Below are positions 52,722-63,599 of a DNA stretch of 64,000 bases, piece by piece. Position numbers and translations under genes: made by a program. The notes under the pieces are model-generated. The model searched no databases and was not told the origin of the DNA. It saw only the letters and a program-made list of their open reading frames with translations. The stretch is taken from positions 1 through 64,000 of the forward strand of contig NZ_RMVG01000010.1 in the NCBI RefSeq assembly GCF_003813865.1, written 5' to 3'. This DNA comes from Candidatus Pantoea deserta. GTDB lineage: Bacteria; Pseudomonadota; Gammaproteobacteria; Enterobacterales; Enterobacteriaceae. Each line of letters opens with the position of its first letter. The first letter of the stretch is position 1.

Positions 52722-53471
52722 ATGAAAAAGTACCTGATTATGCTGGCGGCGCTGCTATTTGCCGCGCCGGGCTGGAGCGAAGCGCTGCGGGTGTTTTGTT
52801 CGGGCGGAATGTATCCCGTGGTAGAGAGCCTGAAGGGCGATTATGAGAAGAGCAGTGGTAATCAGCTGACGCTGGAAGCCGCGCCGTCAATGGGCGATAC
52901 CCCGCAGGCGATCCCAAACCGTTTGAAGCGTCACGATGATGCTGACGTGCTGGTGATGGTCGATTACGCTATCGAGCCGCTGGGGCAACAGGTGAAACAC
53001 GATACGCATCAGGTACTGGCGCATTCCTATATCGCGATGGCGGTGAAACAGGGCAGGCCCGCGCCGGACATCAGCAGCGTTGCGAAATTTAAGCAGGTAC
53101 TGACCGAAGCCTCCACAATAGCCGTCTCAGACAGCGCCAGCGGACGCTACATCCGCAGCGAGATGCTGAAAAAGCTGCATCTCGGCGAGCAGACGGCGAA
53201 AAAGGTGGTGGTGATCCCCGCGACGCCGGTAGGCGAAGCGGTTGCGCAGGGCAAAGCGCCAATCGGTTTTCAGCAGAACAGCGAGCTTAAGGCAGTGAAG
53301 GGAATTACCATTGTTGGTTTGATCCCGCCAGCGGTGCAGCAGGACACGCTGTATGGCGCCGTCGTAACGACGTCAAGCAAACAGCCGCAGGCCGCGGAGT
53401 CGTTTATTCATTACCTGCAAAGCGATCAGGCGAAGGCGGTTATGCGCGATAAGGGGCTGACGCCGCTTTAA
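52722..53471 (+). CDS. Periplasmic substrate-binding protein (ModA-like)
   Basis: 249 aa. A signal peptide (KKYLIMLAALLFAAPGWSEA) is followed by a type II periplasmic binding fold like molybdate/sulfate binding proteins (LRVFCSGGMYPVVESL, ADVLVMVDYAI, IAVSDSASGRYIRSEM, IGFQQNSELKAV). Shape and length fit the ModA/Wtp family, yet no permease or ATPase gene is next to it, so its partner is unknown. It may bind an oxyanion or organic acid. A GGGGAG site precedes the ATG. Confidence 0.82.
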   Translation: MKKYLIMLAALLFAAPGWSEALRVFCSGGMYPVVESLKGDYEKSSGNQLTLEAAPSMGDTPQAIPNRLKRHDDADVLVMVDYAIEPLGQQVKHDTHQVLAHSYIAMAVKQGRPAPDISSVAKFKQVLTEASTIAVSDSASGRYIRSEMLKKLHLGEQTAKKVVVIPATPVGEAVAQGKAPIGFQQNSELKAVKGITIVGLIPPAVQQDTLYGAVVTTSSKQPQAAESFIHYLQSDQAKAVMRDKGLTPL

Positions 53472-53591
53472 CGAGCGCGTGACGTGATGAAAAAAGCAGG
53501 CGGTATGGCTGAACGCGTGCGCAGAGCGGGCAGGGCGAGAGATTAGCGCTGCTGGGACGAGCGCATAAGGAATCGCGCTATTCAGCGCCCA

Positions 53592-53622
53592 TAAAAAAAC
53601 CCCGGCAAGCCGGGGTTTTTTC
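53592..53622. terminator. Bidirectional terminator between the binding protein and rpoD
   Basis: AACCCCGGC / GCCGGGGTT stem with a 2-base loop, an A-run on the left and a T-run on the right; works for both convergent genes. Confidence 0.92.
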
Positions 53623-53634
53623 ACGCGCATCGAC

Positions 53635-55479
53635 TTAATCGTCGAGGAAGCTGCGCAGCACTTCCGAACGGCTCGGATGGCGCAGTTTACGCAGCGCTTT
53701 CGCTTCGATCTGACGAATACGCTCACGCGTAACGTCGAACTGTTTGCCCACCTCTTCCAGCGTATGGTCGGTGTTCATATCGATACCGAAACGCATGCGC
53801 AGGACTTTCGCTTCACGCGCAGTCAGACCTGCCAGCACGTCATGCGTGGCGGAGCGCAGGCTCTCAGAGGTCGCAGAGTCCAGCGGCAGCTCCAGCGTGG
53901 TGTCTTCGATAAAGTCGCCCAGATGCGAATCTTCATCATCACCAATCGGCGTCTCCATTGAGATCGGCTCTTTAGCGATTTTCAACACCTTACGGATCTT
54001 GTCTTCCGGCATCAGCATCCGCTCGGCCAGCTCTTCCGGCGTTGGCTCGCGGCCCATCTCCTGAAGCATCTGGCGCGAAATACGATTGAGCTTGTTGATG
54101 GTCTCAATCATATGCACCGGAATACGGATGGTACGCGCCTGGTCGGCGATAGAGCGGGTGATAGCCTGACGGATCCACCATGTCGCATAGGTTGAGAACT
54201 TGTAACCACGACGGTATTCAAACTTATCAACCGCTTTCATCAGGCCGATGTTACCTTCCTGAATCAGGTCGAGGAACTGCAAGCCGCGGTTGGTGTATTT
54301 CTTCGCAATAGAAATAACCAGACGCAGGTTCGCTTCCACCATCTCTTTCTTCGCACGACGCGCTTTGGCTTCGCCGATAGACATGCGACGGTTGATGTCT
54401 TTTACCTGCTCGATGGTCAGGCCGGTCTCTTCTTCGATCTGATGCAGCTTTTGCAGGCAACGCATCACATCTTCTTCAACTTCTTTCAGCTTCTCTGACC
54501 AGGGTTTATTCATGGCCAGCGCCGCTTTGAACCAGCTTTCACTGGTTTCATTGCCGGTAAACAGCGTGATGAAGTTCTTTTTCGGCATCTTACACAGTTC
54601 AACACACAGCTTCATGATGATGCGCTCTTGTGTACGCACGCGCTCCATCATTTCGCGCATATTGTTTACCAGGTAATCGAATTGCTTCGGCACCAGGCGG
54701 AACTGTTTAAAGACGTCCGAGAGGTTCTGAATCTCTGCGACGGCGTCGGCATGGCTGCGACCTTTGCTCTTGATAACAAGGCGGGTCGTTTCATACTGGG
54801 TGCGCAGCTCTACGAATTTCTCGCGCGCCAGTTCCGGGTCGATAGAGTTATCGTCGTCGGAATTGTCGTCTTCGCTCTCTTCGTCTTCATCTTCGTCGTC
54901 GTCGCGGTCTTCTTCAGACAGCTCAGAGCCGACGTGAGTAGCGGTAGGGGCCAGATCTTCTTCAGCGTTTGGATCGACAAAGCCAGTGATCAGATCGGAG
55001 AGGCGAGATTCGCCTGCTTCGACTTTGTCATACTGCTCCAGCAGATAGGTAATGGCTTCCGGATATTCCGCAACCGAACATTGTACCTGGTTGATACCGT
55101 CTTCGATGCGCTTGGCAATATCGATTTCGCCTTCGCGCGTCAGCAGCTCAACGGTACCCATTTCACGCATATACATGCGCACCGGATCGGTAGTACGTCC
55201 AATTTCAGATTCAACGCTGGATAACACCTGAGCGGCAGCTTCCGCGGCATCTTCGTCAGTATCGGCGCTGTTTTCGTTCAACATCAAATCATCGGCATCA
55301 GGGGCTTCTTCAACCACCTGGATACCCATATCGTTAATCATCTGGATGATGTCTTCGATCTGATCGGAGTCGACGATATCTTCCGGCAGATGGTCATTGA
55401 CCTCAGCATAGGTCAGATAGCCTTGCTCCTTACCACGGGTGACAAGCAGCTTGAGCTGTGACTGCGGGTTTTGCTCCAT
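53635..55479 (-). CDS. rpoD: RNA polymerase sigma-70 factor RpoD
   Basis: 614 aa (613 in E. coli), nearly identical in the conserved regions. Region 1.1 starts [20 protein letters not shown]; the acidic non-conserved stretch spans about residues 190-215; region 2 has [17 protein letters not shown], and region 4 ends in [18 protein letters not shown]. It is the primary sigma factor. It forms the last gene of the rpsU-dnaG-rpoD operon, 369 bases after dnaG. Confidence 0.99.
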   Translation of the reverse strand: MEQNPQSQLKLLVTRGKEQGYLTYAEVNDHLPEDIVDSDQIEDIIQMINDMGIQVVEEAPDADDLMLNENSADTDEDAAEAAAQVLSSVESEIGRTTDPVRMYMREMGTVELLTREGEIDIAKRIEDGINQVQCSVAEYPEAITYLLEQYDKVEAGESRLSDLITGFVDPNAEEDLAPTATHVGSELSEEDRDDDEDEDEESEDDNSDDDNSIDPELAREKFVELRTQYETTRLVIKSKGRSHADAVAEIQNLSDVFKQFRLVPKQFDYLVNNMREMMERVRTQERIIMKLCVELCKMPKKNFITLFTGNETSESWFKAALAMNKPWSEKLKEVEEDVMRCLQKLHQIEEETGLTIEQVKDINRRMSIGEAKARRAKKEMVEANLRLVISIAKKYTNRGLQFLDLIQEGNIGLMKAVDKFEYRRGYKFSTYATWWIRQAITRSIADQARTIRIPVHMIETINKLNRISRQMLQEMGREPTPEELAERMLMPEDKIRKVLKIAKEPISMETPIGDDEDSHLGDFIEDTTLELPLDSATSESLRSATHDVLAGLTAREAKVLRMRFGIDMNTDHTLEEVGKQFDVTRERIRQIEAKALRKLRHPSRSEVLRSFLDD

Positions 55480-55848
55480 AAGACGGTATCCACACTTCTG
55501 TTAATTAGATTGGTGTTGGTCGGCAGCGAGCCAACTATAACAGTGAAGGCGTTGTATTATTGCCGCTGCCTTCGTCGCGGCCAGGGCTTATGCCCATCGT
55601 CTATCGGCACTTAAGCCGCTTTAAATGTGTTCCGGGCCTGGCTTACTCGCCATTTTCATCCCCGGCAGTGCTCGCACTCCTCACGTAGTTCAGTACGCTC
55701 CGGGTGCTGCGCGCTACTGCTAAATCTGTTTCGTTTCCGGCTTCGCTTATCCCGTCGTGAAGCCACAGCTTGCGGCGGCGCGCCCCAGAAACGAATGGGC
55801 CAGAAATGCGCCTTTAACGTCGCGCAACCTTCTGACCCAGCTAAAACT
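55480..55848. other. dnaG-rpoD intergenic region
   Basis: 369 bases without a gene. In E. coli the region near here carries RNA processing sites and a heat-shock promoter serving rpoD; no definite motif was found. A stretch around 55640-55740 with paired GTAC/GTACGC words and alternating GC-rich blocks looks like an intergenic repeat of enterobacteria, but there is no second copy in the window. Confidence 0.45.
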
Positions 55849-57594
55849 CTACTTTTTCGCCAGCGCCTGGCTTAATGTCCAGAATTCACGACGCTCTTCA
55901 GCGCTCAAACCCTGGGTGCGATCGCGCGCGATCAGCTCTTCCAGACGCTGTTCAAGCGCGGCGTCATAAATACTCGCCAGCGAGTCGTGAAACACCGCTT
56001 CTACTTCCTCATCCACTATCATGTGGTTCCATGTGGCTAAGGTTTCAAGCGTCTGACTAAAATTTGTCCCGCGATATAACTCTAGTAGCTGTCCGGTGGT
56101 CAATCCAGGATTCTCGTTACAACGGCTGACCAACTCCGCAAACAAGGGCAAACCGGCCATTTTCACCTGAGACAGCCCGTCAAGCGTTGGCACTCGCGTC
56201 GCCAGCTGCGGATTTTGCACCAGCAAGGCCACCAGCACGCGCATGGTGGTGCGCTTTAACGGCGGCGCGGTCGGCGCTGCGCCGCTGGGCACCTGCTTCG
56301 GCATCAGCTTCTCTAACTGATTATCGTCAAGAATGCCGAGTTTATTACCCAGTTCCTGACGCATATAGATACGCAGCGTCTCACCCGGAATCTGACCGAT
56401 CAGCGGCAGCGCCAGCGTACTCAGGCGCGCTTTACCGTCGCGCGTACTCAGATCGACCTGCGGCAACAGCGTATCGAACAGAAAGGAAGAGAGCGGCATC
56501 GCCTGCTCCATACGCGCCTCAAACGCGCTTTTTCCCTCTTTGCGTACCAGCGTGTCCGGATCTTCGCCGTCAGGCAAAAACATAAAGCGTAGCTGACGTC
56601 CGTCATTCATGTAAGGCAATGCGGTTTCCAGCGCACGCCAGGCGGCTTCACGACCGGCGCGATCGCCGTCGTAGCAGCAGATAACGGTATCGGTGCTGCG
56701 AAACAGCAGCTGAATATGCTCGGCTGTCGTGGAGGTTCCCAGCGACGCCACCGCGTAGTCAATGCCGAACTGCGCCAGCGCCACCACATCCATATAGCCT
56801 TCCACTACTAACAGGCGGGCAGGCTGCGGATGATTCTTCTGCGCTTCATACAGGCCATACAGCTGGCGGCCTTTGTGAAAAATGGGCGTTTCCGGCGAGT
56901 TCAGATACTTTGGCGTATCGTTGCCCAGCACGCGGCCGCCAAAAGCAATAACGCGCCCGCGCTTATCGCGGATCGGAAACATGACGCGCTCGCGAAAGCG
57001 GTCATAGGTGCGGCCCTTGTCGTTGGAGACCAGCATGCCGGCTTCCATCAGGGACTCGCGATCTTCCTTATTGCTGCCGAAGCGCTTAAGCACGTTGTCC
57101 CAGCCCGCCGGTGCGAAACCAATGGCGAAATGCTCAATGACCTCTGCGCTCAGGCCGCGGTTGCTGAGATAGTCGCGCGCGCCTCGCGCATGGGACTGCG
57201 TCAGGCTCTGCTGATAAAAGCCGTTAAGGCTTTCCATTAGCTGATACAGGCTCTGGCGCTGATGACGTTCCATCTGGCTCGGCCCGCTGCCCGCTTCATA
57301 GGGCACTTCCAGACCGTGCTGGGTCGCCAGTTCTTCGATGCTCTCGACAAATTCGAGCCGGTCGTAGTTCATCAAAAAATCGATAGCGTTGCCGTGGGCG
57401 CCACAGCCAAAGCAGTGATAGAACTGCTTGTCGCCGTTTACGGTAAAAGAGGGGGTTTTTTCGTTATGGAAAGGACAGCACGCGTGAAAGTTCTTACCCT
57501 GCTTTTTCAGCTTAACGCGGGCATCGATAAGATCCACGATGTCCGTGCGGGCAAGCAGATCATTGATAAAAACGCGCGGGATTCTTCCAGCCAT
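55849..57594 (-). CDS. dnaG: DNA primase DnaG
   Basis: 581 aa (E. coli 581). The N-terminal zinc finger has CPFHNEKTPSFTV and YHCFGCG (about residues 40-65); the TOPRIM core has LLVVEGYMDVVALAQFG (about residues 260-276) and VICCYDGDRAGREAAWRAL with the DGD metal site; the C-terminal domain binds DnaB. It makes RNA primers for chromosomal replication. It is preceded by a leaky terminator after rpsU. Confidence 0.98.
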   Translation of the reverse strand: MAGRIPRVFINDLLARTDIVDLIDARVKLKKQGKNFHACCPFHNEKTPSFTVNGDKQFYHCFGCGAHGNAIDFLMNYDRLEFVESIEELATQHGLEVPYEAGSGPSQMERHQRQSLYQLMESLNGFYQQSLTQSHARGARDYLSNRGLSAEVIEHFAIGFAPAGWDNVLKRFGSNKEDRESLMEAGMLVSNDKGRTYDRFRERVMFPIRDKRGRVIAFGGRVLGNDTPKYLNSPETPIFHKGRQLYGLYEAQKNHPQPARLLVVEGYMDVVALAQFGIDYAVASLGTSTTAEHIQLLFRSTDTVICCYDGDRAGREAAWRALETALPYMNDGRQLRFMFLPDGEDPDTLVRKEGKSAFEARMEQAMPLSSFLFDTLLPQVDLSTRDGKARLSTLALPLIGQIPGETLRIYMRQELGNKLGILDDNQLEKLMPKQVPSGAAPTAPPLKRTTMRVLVALLVQNPQLATRVPTLDGLSQVKMAGLPLFAELVSRCNENPGLTTGQLLELYRGTNFSQTLETLATWNHMIVDEEVEAVFHDSLASIYDAALEQRLEELIARDRTQGLSAEERREFWTLSQALAKK

Positions 57595-57623
57595 AAGCCC
57601 CAGATTTTAAGCTCATAAACGGC

Positions 57624-57658
57624 AACAAGCCGCGCTTCCTTTCGGAAAGCACGGCCTC
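57624..57658 (-). terminator. Leaky terminator between rpsU and dnaG
   Basis: On the minus strand GCCGTGCTTTCC pairs imperfectly with GGAAGCGCGGC around a GAAA loop and is followed by a weak T-rich run (TTGTTG). It corresponds in place to E. coli T1, which lowers dnaG relative to rpsU. Confidence 0.7.
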
Positions 57659-57712
57659 TTACGTGACTCTGTCTGCGTTTAATACGCAATGGAGGCGAAC
57701 CTCCGGAAGAAC

Positions 57713-57985
<273 letters not shown>

Positions 57986-58209
57986 TCAAAATGGTGCAGC
58001 ATTTTACTCCAACTCAAGTCGGTTTGTAAAGCACCATGGACAATTAAGAACCAACAGGAGCGTTTGCCGATGCGGCTGCCGGTTTTTTTTAAGGGTGCGG
58101 AGTATAGCGCACTCTTTGCGCGCCACGAAATCACTTTTTGCAGCGAAAGCGTCGACCGACAAAGGTGTTGCTGTGCTACACTGCGCGCCGCAAGTAAGAG
58201 GTAAGCGCT

Positions 58210-59223
58210 ATGCGAATTCTGGGTATTGAAACATCCTGCGATGAAACCGGCATCGCAATTTATGATGATGAAGCAGGCCTGCTGGCCAATCAGCTTTACA
58301 GCCAGGTGAAACTGCACGCCGACTATGGCGGCGTGGTGCCGGAACTGGCGTCGCGCGATCACGTGCGTAAAACCGTACCGCTCATTCAGGCGGCGCTGAA
58401 ACAGGCGAACCTGCAACCGCAGCAAATCGACGCCGTGGCTTATACCGCGGGGCCGGGCCTGGTCGGGGCGCTGCTGGTGGGCGCAACCATTGGCCGCGCG
58501 CTGGCGTTTGCGTGGAAAGTGCCTGCTGTTCCCGTGCACCATATGGAAGGGCATCTGCTCGCGCCGATGCTGGAAGAGAATCCGCCGGCATTTCCGTTTG
58601 TGGCGCTGCTGGTGTCAGGCGGGCATACCCAGCTGATTAGCGTCACCGGCATTGGCGAATACGCCCTGCTCGGCGAATCCATTGACGATGCCGCAGGCGA
58701 AGCTTTTGATAAAACCGCCAAGCTGCTGGGGCTGGACTATCCCGGCGGTCCAATGCTGTCCAGAATGGCGCAGCAGGGCGTGGCAGGGCGCTTTACCTTT
58801 CCGCGTCCTATGACCGATCGTCCGGGACTGGATTTTAGTTTTTCCGGTCTGAAGACCTTTGCCGCCAACACCATCCGCGAAAACGCCGATGATGCGCAAA
58901 CGCATGCCGACATCGCCCGCGCTTTTGAAGATGCGGTGGTAGATACGCTGATGATCAAGTGTAAGCGCGCGCTGGAGCAGACCGGTTTCAAACGTCTGGT
59001 GATTGCCGGCGGCGTCAGCGCCAACCGCACGCTGCGCGAGCGTATGGCGCAGATGATGCAGGCGCGCGGCGGAGAGGTGTTCTATGCGCGCCCTGAGTTC
59101 TGCACCGACAACGGCGCGATGATCGCCTATGCGGGCATGGTGCGGCTGAAAGGCGGCACGCGCGGCGAACTAGGCGTCAGCGTACGCCCGCGCTGGCCGC
59201 TGGCGGAACTGCCCGCCATCTGA
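58210..59223 (+). CDS. tsaD: tRNA N6-threonylcarbamoyladenosine transferase TsaD
   Basis: 337 aa. Metal-binding His residues are in [13 protein letters not shown] (about residues 108-120), and the ASKHA fold has [32 protein letters not shown] and [13 protein letters not shown]. With TsaB, TsaE and TsaC it makes t6A37 in tRNAs that read ANN codons. It is divergent from rpsU, as in other enterobacteria. Confidence 0.98.
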   Translation: MRILGIETSCDETGIAIYDDEAGLLANQLYSQVKLHADYGGVVPELASRDHVRKTVPLIQAALKQANLQPQQIDAVAYTAGPGLVGALLVGATIGRALAFAWKVPAVPVHHMEGHLLAPMLEENPPAFPFVALLVSGGHTQLISVTGIGEYALLGESIDDAAGEAFDKTAKLLGLDYPGGPMLSRMAQQGVAGRFTFPRPMTDRPGLDFSFSGLKTFAANTIRENADDAQTHADIARAFEDAVVDTLMIKCKRALEQTGFKRLVIAGGVSANRTLRERMAQMMQARGGEVFYARPEFCTDNGAMIAYAGMVRLKGGTRGELGVSVRPRWPLAELPAI

Positions 59224-59227
59224 TGTA

Positions 59228-59257
59228 AAAAAGCCGGCGCTACCGGCTTTATTTTTT
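59228..59257. terminator. Bidirectional terminator between tsaD and plsY
   Basis: AAAGCCGG pairs with CCGGCTTT around a 5-base loop, with A-run upstream and T-run downstream. It overlaps the plsY stop. Confidence 0.85.
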
Positions 59258-59866
59258 CTCTTCCTCGCGCGCTTTCCTGCGCCTCCAGATTTTGCTCTCC
59301 TGTCCGCGCCACAGGCGCTGAATATTGTCATGATGACGCAGCAGGATCAGGCATGAGAGCATCGACACCGGAAAGGTGAACTGCGGCTTAAACCACCACA
59401 CGTAAAAAGGCGCGATCAGCGCGCTGACAATCGCGCCCAGCGACGAGTAGCCGCTCAGCAGCACCGTCAGCAGCCAGGTGCCGGTCATCAGTCCCGTTAA
59501 GTCCCAGCCAATCGGCGCGATGGCGCCCAGCGCCGTGGCGACGCCTTTGCCGCCGCGGAAGCGAAAGAACAGCGGATAGATATGGCCGAGACAGGCGGCG
59601 ATGGCGGTAAGGCCAAGATAAAGCGGAGCAAGATGCAGCAGATAAGCCAGCCAGACCGGCACCATGCCTTTAAGAATGTCGAAAACCAAAACGCAGGCCG
59701 CAGCGGCTTTACCACCAATGCGCAACACGTTGGTCGCGCCAGGATTACCTGAGCCTTGAGTGCGCGGATCCGGCAGTCCGGCGATCTTGCATACCAGAAT
59801 CGCGCTCGAAATCGAACCGCAAAGATACGCGAAAAAAATCATACCAGGCGCGATAGCACTCATCAT
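59249..59866 (-). CDS. plsY: Acyl-phosphate:glycerol-3-phosphate acyltransferase PlsY
   Basis: 205 aa with five membrane helices. The three conserved loops are seen: [33 protein letters not shown] in fragments [10 protein letters not shown] and [32 protein letters not shown], and LPxR-like [15 protein letters not shown]. It transfers acyl groups from acyl-phosphate to glycerol-3-phosphate at the inner membrane. Divergent from folB. Confidence 0.96.
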   Translation of the reverse strand: MMSAIAPGMIFFAYLCGSISSAILVCKIAGLPDPRTQGSGNPGATNVLRIGGKAAAACVLVFDILKGMVPVWLAYLLHLAPLYLGLTAIAACLGHIYPLFFRFRGGKGVATALGAIAPIGWDLTGLMTGTWLLTVLLSGYSSLGAIVSALIAPFYVWWFKPQFTFPVSMLSCLILLRHHDNIQRLWRGQESKIWRRRKAREEEKK

Positions 59867-59971
59867 ATCGTACCATTTCCTTTAGGGTCGTTTTGTCTTC
59901 GTGAACCGTGGATAATACGCATTATACGCCGGAAGTGGTATCCGGCTTAGCCAAAAACAGAGACTGTCATC

Positions 59972-60331
59972 ATGGATATCGTTTTTATCGAACAACTCAC
60001 GGTGTACACCACCATTGGCGTTTACGACTGGGAGCAGGGCATCCAGCAGAAGCTGGTGCTCGATGTCGAAATGGCATGGGACAATCGTCAGGCGGCGCGC
60101 AGCGACGATGTCAACGACTGTCTGAGCTATGCCGATGTCTCTGACGCCATCCTGGCGCATCTCAGCGGCGCGCGCTTCGCGCTGGTGGAGCGCGTAGCGG
60201 AAGAAATCGCGGATCTGCTGATGGCGCGTTTCAATACGCCAGGCGTGCGCATCAAAGTCGCCAAACCAGGCGCGGTTGCCCAGGCCGCGCAGGTGGGCGT
60301 GCGCATTGAGCGCGGGACTATTCCTAAATAA
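59972..60331 (+). CDS. folB: Dihydroneopterin aldolase FolB
   Basis: 119 aa. The tunnelling-fold aldolase pattern is clear: MDIVFIEQLTVYTTIGVYDWE, LSYADVSDAILAHL and FALVERVAEEIADLL (active-site Glu) and IKVAKPGAVAQAAQVGV (active-site Lys). It cleaves dihydroneopterin to 6-hydroxymethyl-dihydropterin and glycolaldehyde in folate synthesis. Confidence 0.96.
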   Translation: MDIVFIEQLTVYTTIGVYDWEQGIQQKLVLDVEMAWDNRQAARSDDVNDCLSYADVSDAILAHLSGARFALVERVAEEIADLLMARFNTPGVRIKVAKPGAVAQAAQVGVRIERGTIPK

Positions 60332-60525
60332 ATCGCTTGTGATTGCCATCACAATGAAACCAAACCAAATTACTGTTTGTCAGAGCGTCTACCGTTGCGT
60401 TGCTAAACACGCAGGGTGCCGAAAGCCTTAAGGTTTCCCTCAGGCAGACGATGGCAAAATTTCAGGCGGAAGCAATGGCGCGACCGCCTTTTTAATGGGT
60501 TTGAAACGGACATAAGGAAAATTTG

Positions 60526-61344
60526 ATGGCAGATATTCATCAGCTTTGGGTAGCTGCAATCCTGGGCATCGTCGAGGGGTTAACCGAGTTTCTGCCGGTT
60601 TCCTCTACGGGGCACATGATTATTGTTGGCCACCTGCTGGGCTTTGAGGGGGATAAAGCGGAAACCTTCGAAGTTGTTATCCAGCTCGGTTCCATACTCG
60701 CCGTGGTGGTGATGTTCTGGCGTCGTCTCTTTGGGTTAATCGGCCTTCACTTCGGAGAGGTGAAGCACGAAGGCGTCGGCCGCGGCCACCTGACGCTGAT
60801 CCATATTCTGTTGGGGATGATCCCGGCGGTGGTGATTGGACTGGTTTTACACGATCAGATCAAAACGCTGTTTAATCCGATCAACGTGATGTATGCGCTG
60901 GTGGTCGGCGGCGTGCTGCTGCTGGCGGCTGAGTTCCTGAAGCCGAAGCAGCCAAAAGCGGTGGGCATTGACGACATTACCTATCGCCAGGCCTTTATGA
61001 TTGGCTGCTTTCAGTGTCTGGCGCTCTGGCCGGGCTTCTCTCGCTCCGGCGCCACCATTTCCGGCGGGATGCTGATGGGCGTCAGCCGTTACGCGGCGTC
61101 GGAGTTTTCCTTTATCCTGGCCGTGCCAATGATGATGGGCGCAACGGGTCTTGATCTGTATAAAAGCATCGGCTTCCTGACGATGAATGATCTGCCTATG
61201 TTCGCCGTCGGCTTCGTCACCGCATTTATTGTGGCGCTGATCGCTATCAAGGCATTCCTGGAGCTGATCAAACGTATCTCGTTTGTCTCATTCGCCATCT
61301 ATCGCTTTATCGTGGCGGCCGCCGTCTACGCCATCTTTATGTAA
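60526..61344 (+). CDS. uppP: Undecaprenyl-diphosphatase UppP (BacA)
   Basis: 272 aa from ATG 60526 (AAGGAAAATTTG upstream). The BacA signatures are complete: [16 protein letters not shown] (about residues 17-32) and [17 protein letters not shown] (about residues 170-186), with eight membrane helices. It dephosphorylates undecaprenyl diphosphate to recycle the lipid carrier of cell-wall synthesis, and gives bacitracin resistance when overproduced. Confidence 0.97.
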   Translation: MADIHQLWVAAILGIVEGLTEFLPVSSTGHMIIVGHLLGFEGDKAETFEVVIQLGSILAVVVMFWRRLFGLIGLHFGEVKHEGVGRGHLTLIHILLGMIPAVVIGLVLHDQIKTLFNPINVMYALVVGGVLLLAAEFLKPKQPKAVGIDDITYRQAFMIGCFQCLALWPGFSRSGATISGGMLMGVSRYAASEFSFILAVPMMMGATGLDLYKSIGFLTMNDLPMFAVGFVTAFIVALIAIKAFLELIKRISFVSFAIYRFIVAAAVYAIFM

Positions 61345-61362
61345 TCGCCGCGCGGCCAGCGA

Positions 61363-62595
61363 TTAAGCTGGCCGCATCTCGGCAATCCCCTGCGCCACAG
61401 CGGCAATGCGACGCCGCGTCAGCTCTTCTCTTACCTGCGCCCCTTTAAATCCTGCCTCGACCACGGCTTTGGTCGACACCGACTGCGCCAGCGCAAACGC
61501 CTGACGCAGATAATCTCCCTGAGGATAGGCCATGCTCTCCAGCCCGGCGCGGCCGCGCGCATCGGCTTCGCTGGTCAGAGCGATCTGCTCAATGCGCTGC
61601 GGTTTACGCCAGGCGTCAACGCGATCAAACAGCGCGACCAGGGCATCGGCGGACTGACGTTCGATGGTATGCACCACGTCGTGAAACTCCGTGACCAGCA
61701 GCGCCAGATCGCGAATGGCGTTCGGCACGCGCAGGCGCTGGCACAGCGCCTCTACCAGCGGGACGCCCGCTGCGCCGTGGCCGTGATGGCTTGGCCACTT
61801 CTCCGGCGGCGTCAGCGCTTTGCCAACGTCATGGAATAGCGTGGCGAAACGCACATCGACTTCGTCGGACAGCGACGCCGCCAGCGTCAGCGTCATCAGC
61901 GTATGCACGCCGGTATCGATCTCAGGATGCCACTTTGCCGGGGCGGGAATGCCGAACAGCCGGTCGATTTCCGGGAACAGCACCTCAAGCGCGCCGCAGT
62001 CGCGCAGCACCTGGAAATAGACCTGCGGATTACGCGTGGTCAGCGCCTTCTCCGTCTCTTTCCACACGCGCTCGGCGGTGAGGTGACTCAGCTCGCCGCT
62101 GGCCGCCATCTGGCTCATCAGCGTCTGGGTCTCGTCGGCGATGCGGAAATTAAGATGCGCGAAACGCGCGGCGAAGCGCGCCACGCGCAGCACGCGCAGC
62201 GGGTCTTCATTAAAGGCGTCGGAAACGTGGCGCAGCAGGCGCGCCTGAAGATCGCGCAGCCCGTGAAAGGGATCGATCAGATCGCCATTCTCCGCCTGCG
62301 CAATGGCATTGATCGTCAGATCGCGGCGTTGCAGATCCTGCTCCAGCGTGACGTCGGGCGCAGAACAGGTGATAAAGCCCGTATAGCCATTGCCGCTTTT
62401 GCGTTCGGTGCGCGCCAGCGCGTGCTCTTCGCGGCTGTCTGGGTGCAAAAACACCGGAAAATCGCGGCCTACCTGCTGAAAACCCTGCGCCAGCATCGCC
62501 TCAGGCGTTGCGCCGACCACGACCCAGTCCCGGTCTTTGACCGGCAATTTTAGCTGCGCATCACGAACCGCGCCGCCTACCAAATACGTCTTCAC
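61363..62595 (-). CDS. cca: CCA-adding enzyme (with HD phosphohydrolase domain)
   Basis: 410 aa. The class II nucleotidyltransferase head has [12 protein letters not shown] and [14 protein letters not shown] (DxD-type metal site); [17 protein letters not shown] [20 protein letters not shown] follows; the HD domain has [23 protein letters not shown] (about residues 245-267). It repairs and adds CCA ends to tRNA and has phosphodiesterase activity in E. coli. It converges on uppP with an 18-base gap. Confidence 0.97.
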   Translation of the reverse strand: MKTYLVGGAVRDAQLKLPVKDRDWVVVGATPEAMLAQGFQQVGRDFPVFLHPDSREEHALARTERKSGNGYTGFITCSAPDVTLEQDLQRRDLTINAIAQAENGDLIDPFHGLRDLQARLLRHVSDAFNEDPLRVLRVARFAARFAHLNFRIADETQTLMSQMAASGELSHLTAERVWKETEKALTTRNPQVYFQVLRDCGALEVLFPEIDRLFGIPAPAKWHPEIDTGVHTLMTLTLAASLSDEVDVRFATLFHDVGKALTPPEKWPSHHGHGAAGVPLVEALCQRLRVPNAIRDLALLVTEFHDVVHTIERQSADALVALFDRVDAWRKPQRIEQIALTSEADARGRAGLESMAYPQGDYLRQAFALAQSVSTKAVVEAGFKGAQVREELTRRRIAAVAQGIAEMRPA

Positions 62596-62773
62596 TCAAC
62601 AGCTCCAGAGAAAATAAAAAGGGCGCGCCGGACGGCCATCCGCCGCTCAACATCAGCGCGCTCGTTGCTCTATTGTTGCACACAATGGGCAAATTGCAGG
62701 CATGACGAAAAGGGCATCAATGGATGCCCTGCAACGGCTGAACGCAATCCCGGCGGTGGGACGGGGGAAACGC

Positions 62774-63394
62774 TTAGTTCATCCAGCGATCTTTTTTCTT
62801 GCGGCGCGGCACCATATGCGGCAGCAGCAGCCCCAGCAGCAGACCAACGCCCAGCACGCCGCCGCCATACATAAACCACTGCATAATAATGGTGCGCTGC
62901 TTATCATCCAGCTGAACATTGGCGGCGCTCACTTTTTTCTGCGCCACGATCAGCTCATTTTTCAGCTTCTGATTCTCATCTTTCAGTCCGTTGATAACGC
63001 TGTCGCTGCTGGCGACTTTGTTCTGCATCTCTGAAGTGCGCTGGTTCCAGCTGTTGTCGATATTACCCAGCTTCGCGGTGAGGTCCTTCACCTGCTGTTC
63101 CAGCTGCGGCACGCGCGTGCGCAGGCTGGGTTCGGCGCTGAGCTGCGACAGCGGGATCCACAGGGTGCGGCCCTGCGAATCGCGAATCTGCCCATAGTTG
63201 GTATCGTTGTTGGTCTGGAGCAGCTGCACTTCTTCACCCGCGTTGACTTTACCGAGCAGGCGATACTGGTCGCCCGGTCCGCTGCGAACCCAGGTGGATA
63301 ATTCGTCGGAGATATAGCGTTTTTCGTCGGCATGGGCTGGCGCGAGTGTGCTGAGAGCCAGCAAGGCGAGGCCTGCGATTGCAATTTTTTTCAT
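62774..63394 (-). CDS. ygiM: YgiM, SH3-domain membrane protein (TIGR04211)
   Basis: 206 aa. A signal peptide (KKIAIAGLALLALSTLAPAHA, cleavage about residue 22) is followed by a bacterial SH3 domain (KRYISDELSTWVRSGPGDQY), a coiled coil (residues 95-165) and a C-terminal membrane helix (GVLGVGLLLGLLLPHMV) with a basic tail. E. coli YgiM is the counterpart by order between cca and ygiF. It is thought to be an envelope protein; no activity is known. Confidence 0.92.
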   Translation of the reverse strand: MKKIAIAGLALLALSTLAPAHADEKRYISDELSTWVRSGPGDQYRLLGKVNAGEEVQLLQTNNDTNYGQIRDSQGRTLWIPLSQLSAEPSLRTRVPQLEQQVKDLTAKLGNIDNSWNQRTSEMQNKVASSDSVINGLKDENQKLKNELIVAQKKVSAANVQLDDKQRTIIMQWFMYGGGVLGVGLLLGLLLPHMVPRRKKKDRWMN

Positions 63395-63599
63395 TCGATG
63401 TCGTTTTAGCTGAGGTCTGTAAATTTACCGGCACAGTCTGAAACCGCTTCGCATAAATCTGAATGAGAACTATCCTGGTCTCATTTCCCTGCGAAAAGGG
63501 TAGCGAAAGCGCAAAGAAAGCAGAGACAGTCCGCCTTCTGTGCATTACTCTTCGCCAGATAATCCTTGTAAGTGCCAGCAGCGTATTGAATAAAAAATT

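Noticed and set aside
55640..55740. Intergenic repeat element between dnaG and rpoD
   Set aside because: It resembles dispersed enterobacterial repeats, but there is only one copy in this window and its ends cannot be defined.
58060..58100. Terminator-like GC stem followed by T-run upstream of tsaD
   Set aside because: It lies in the divergent rpsU/tsaD promoter region on the plus strand, where no transcript would need termination; the stem is imperfect.
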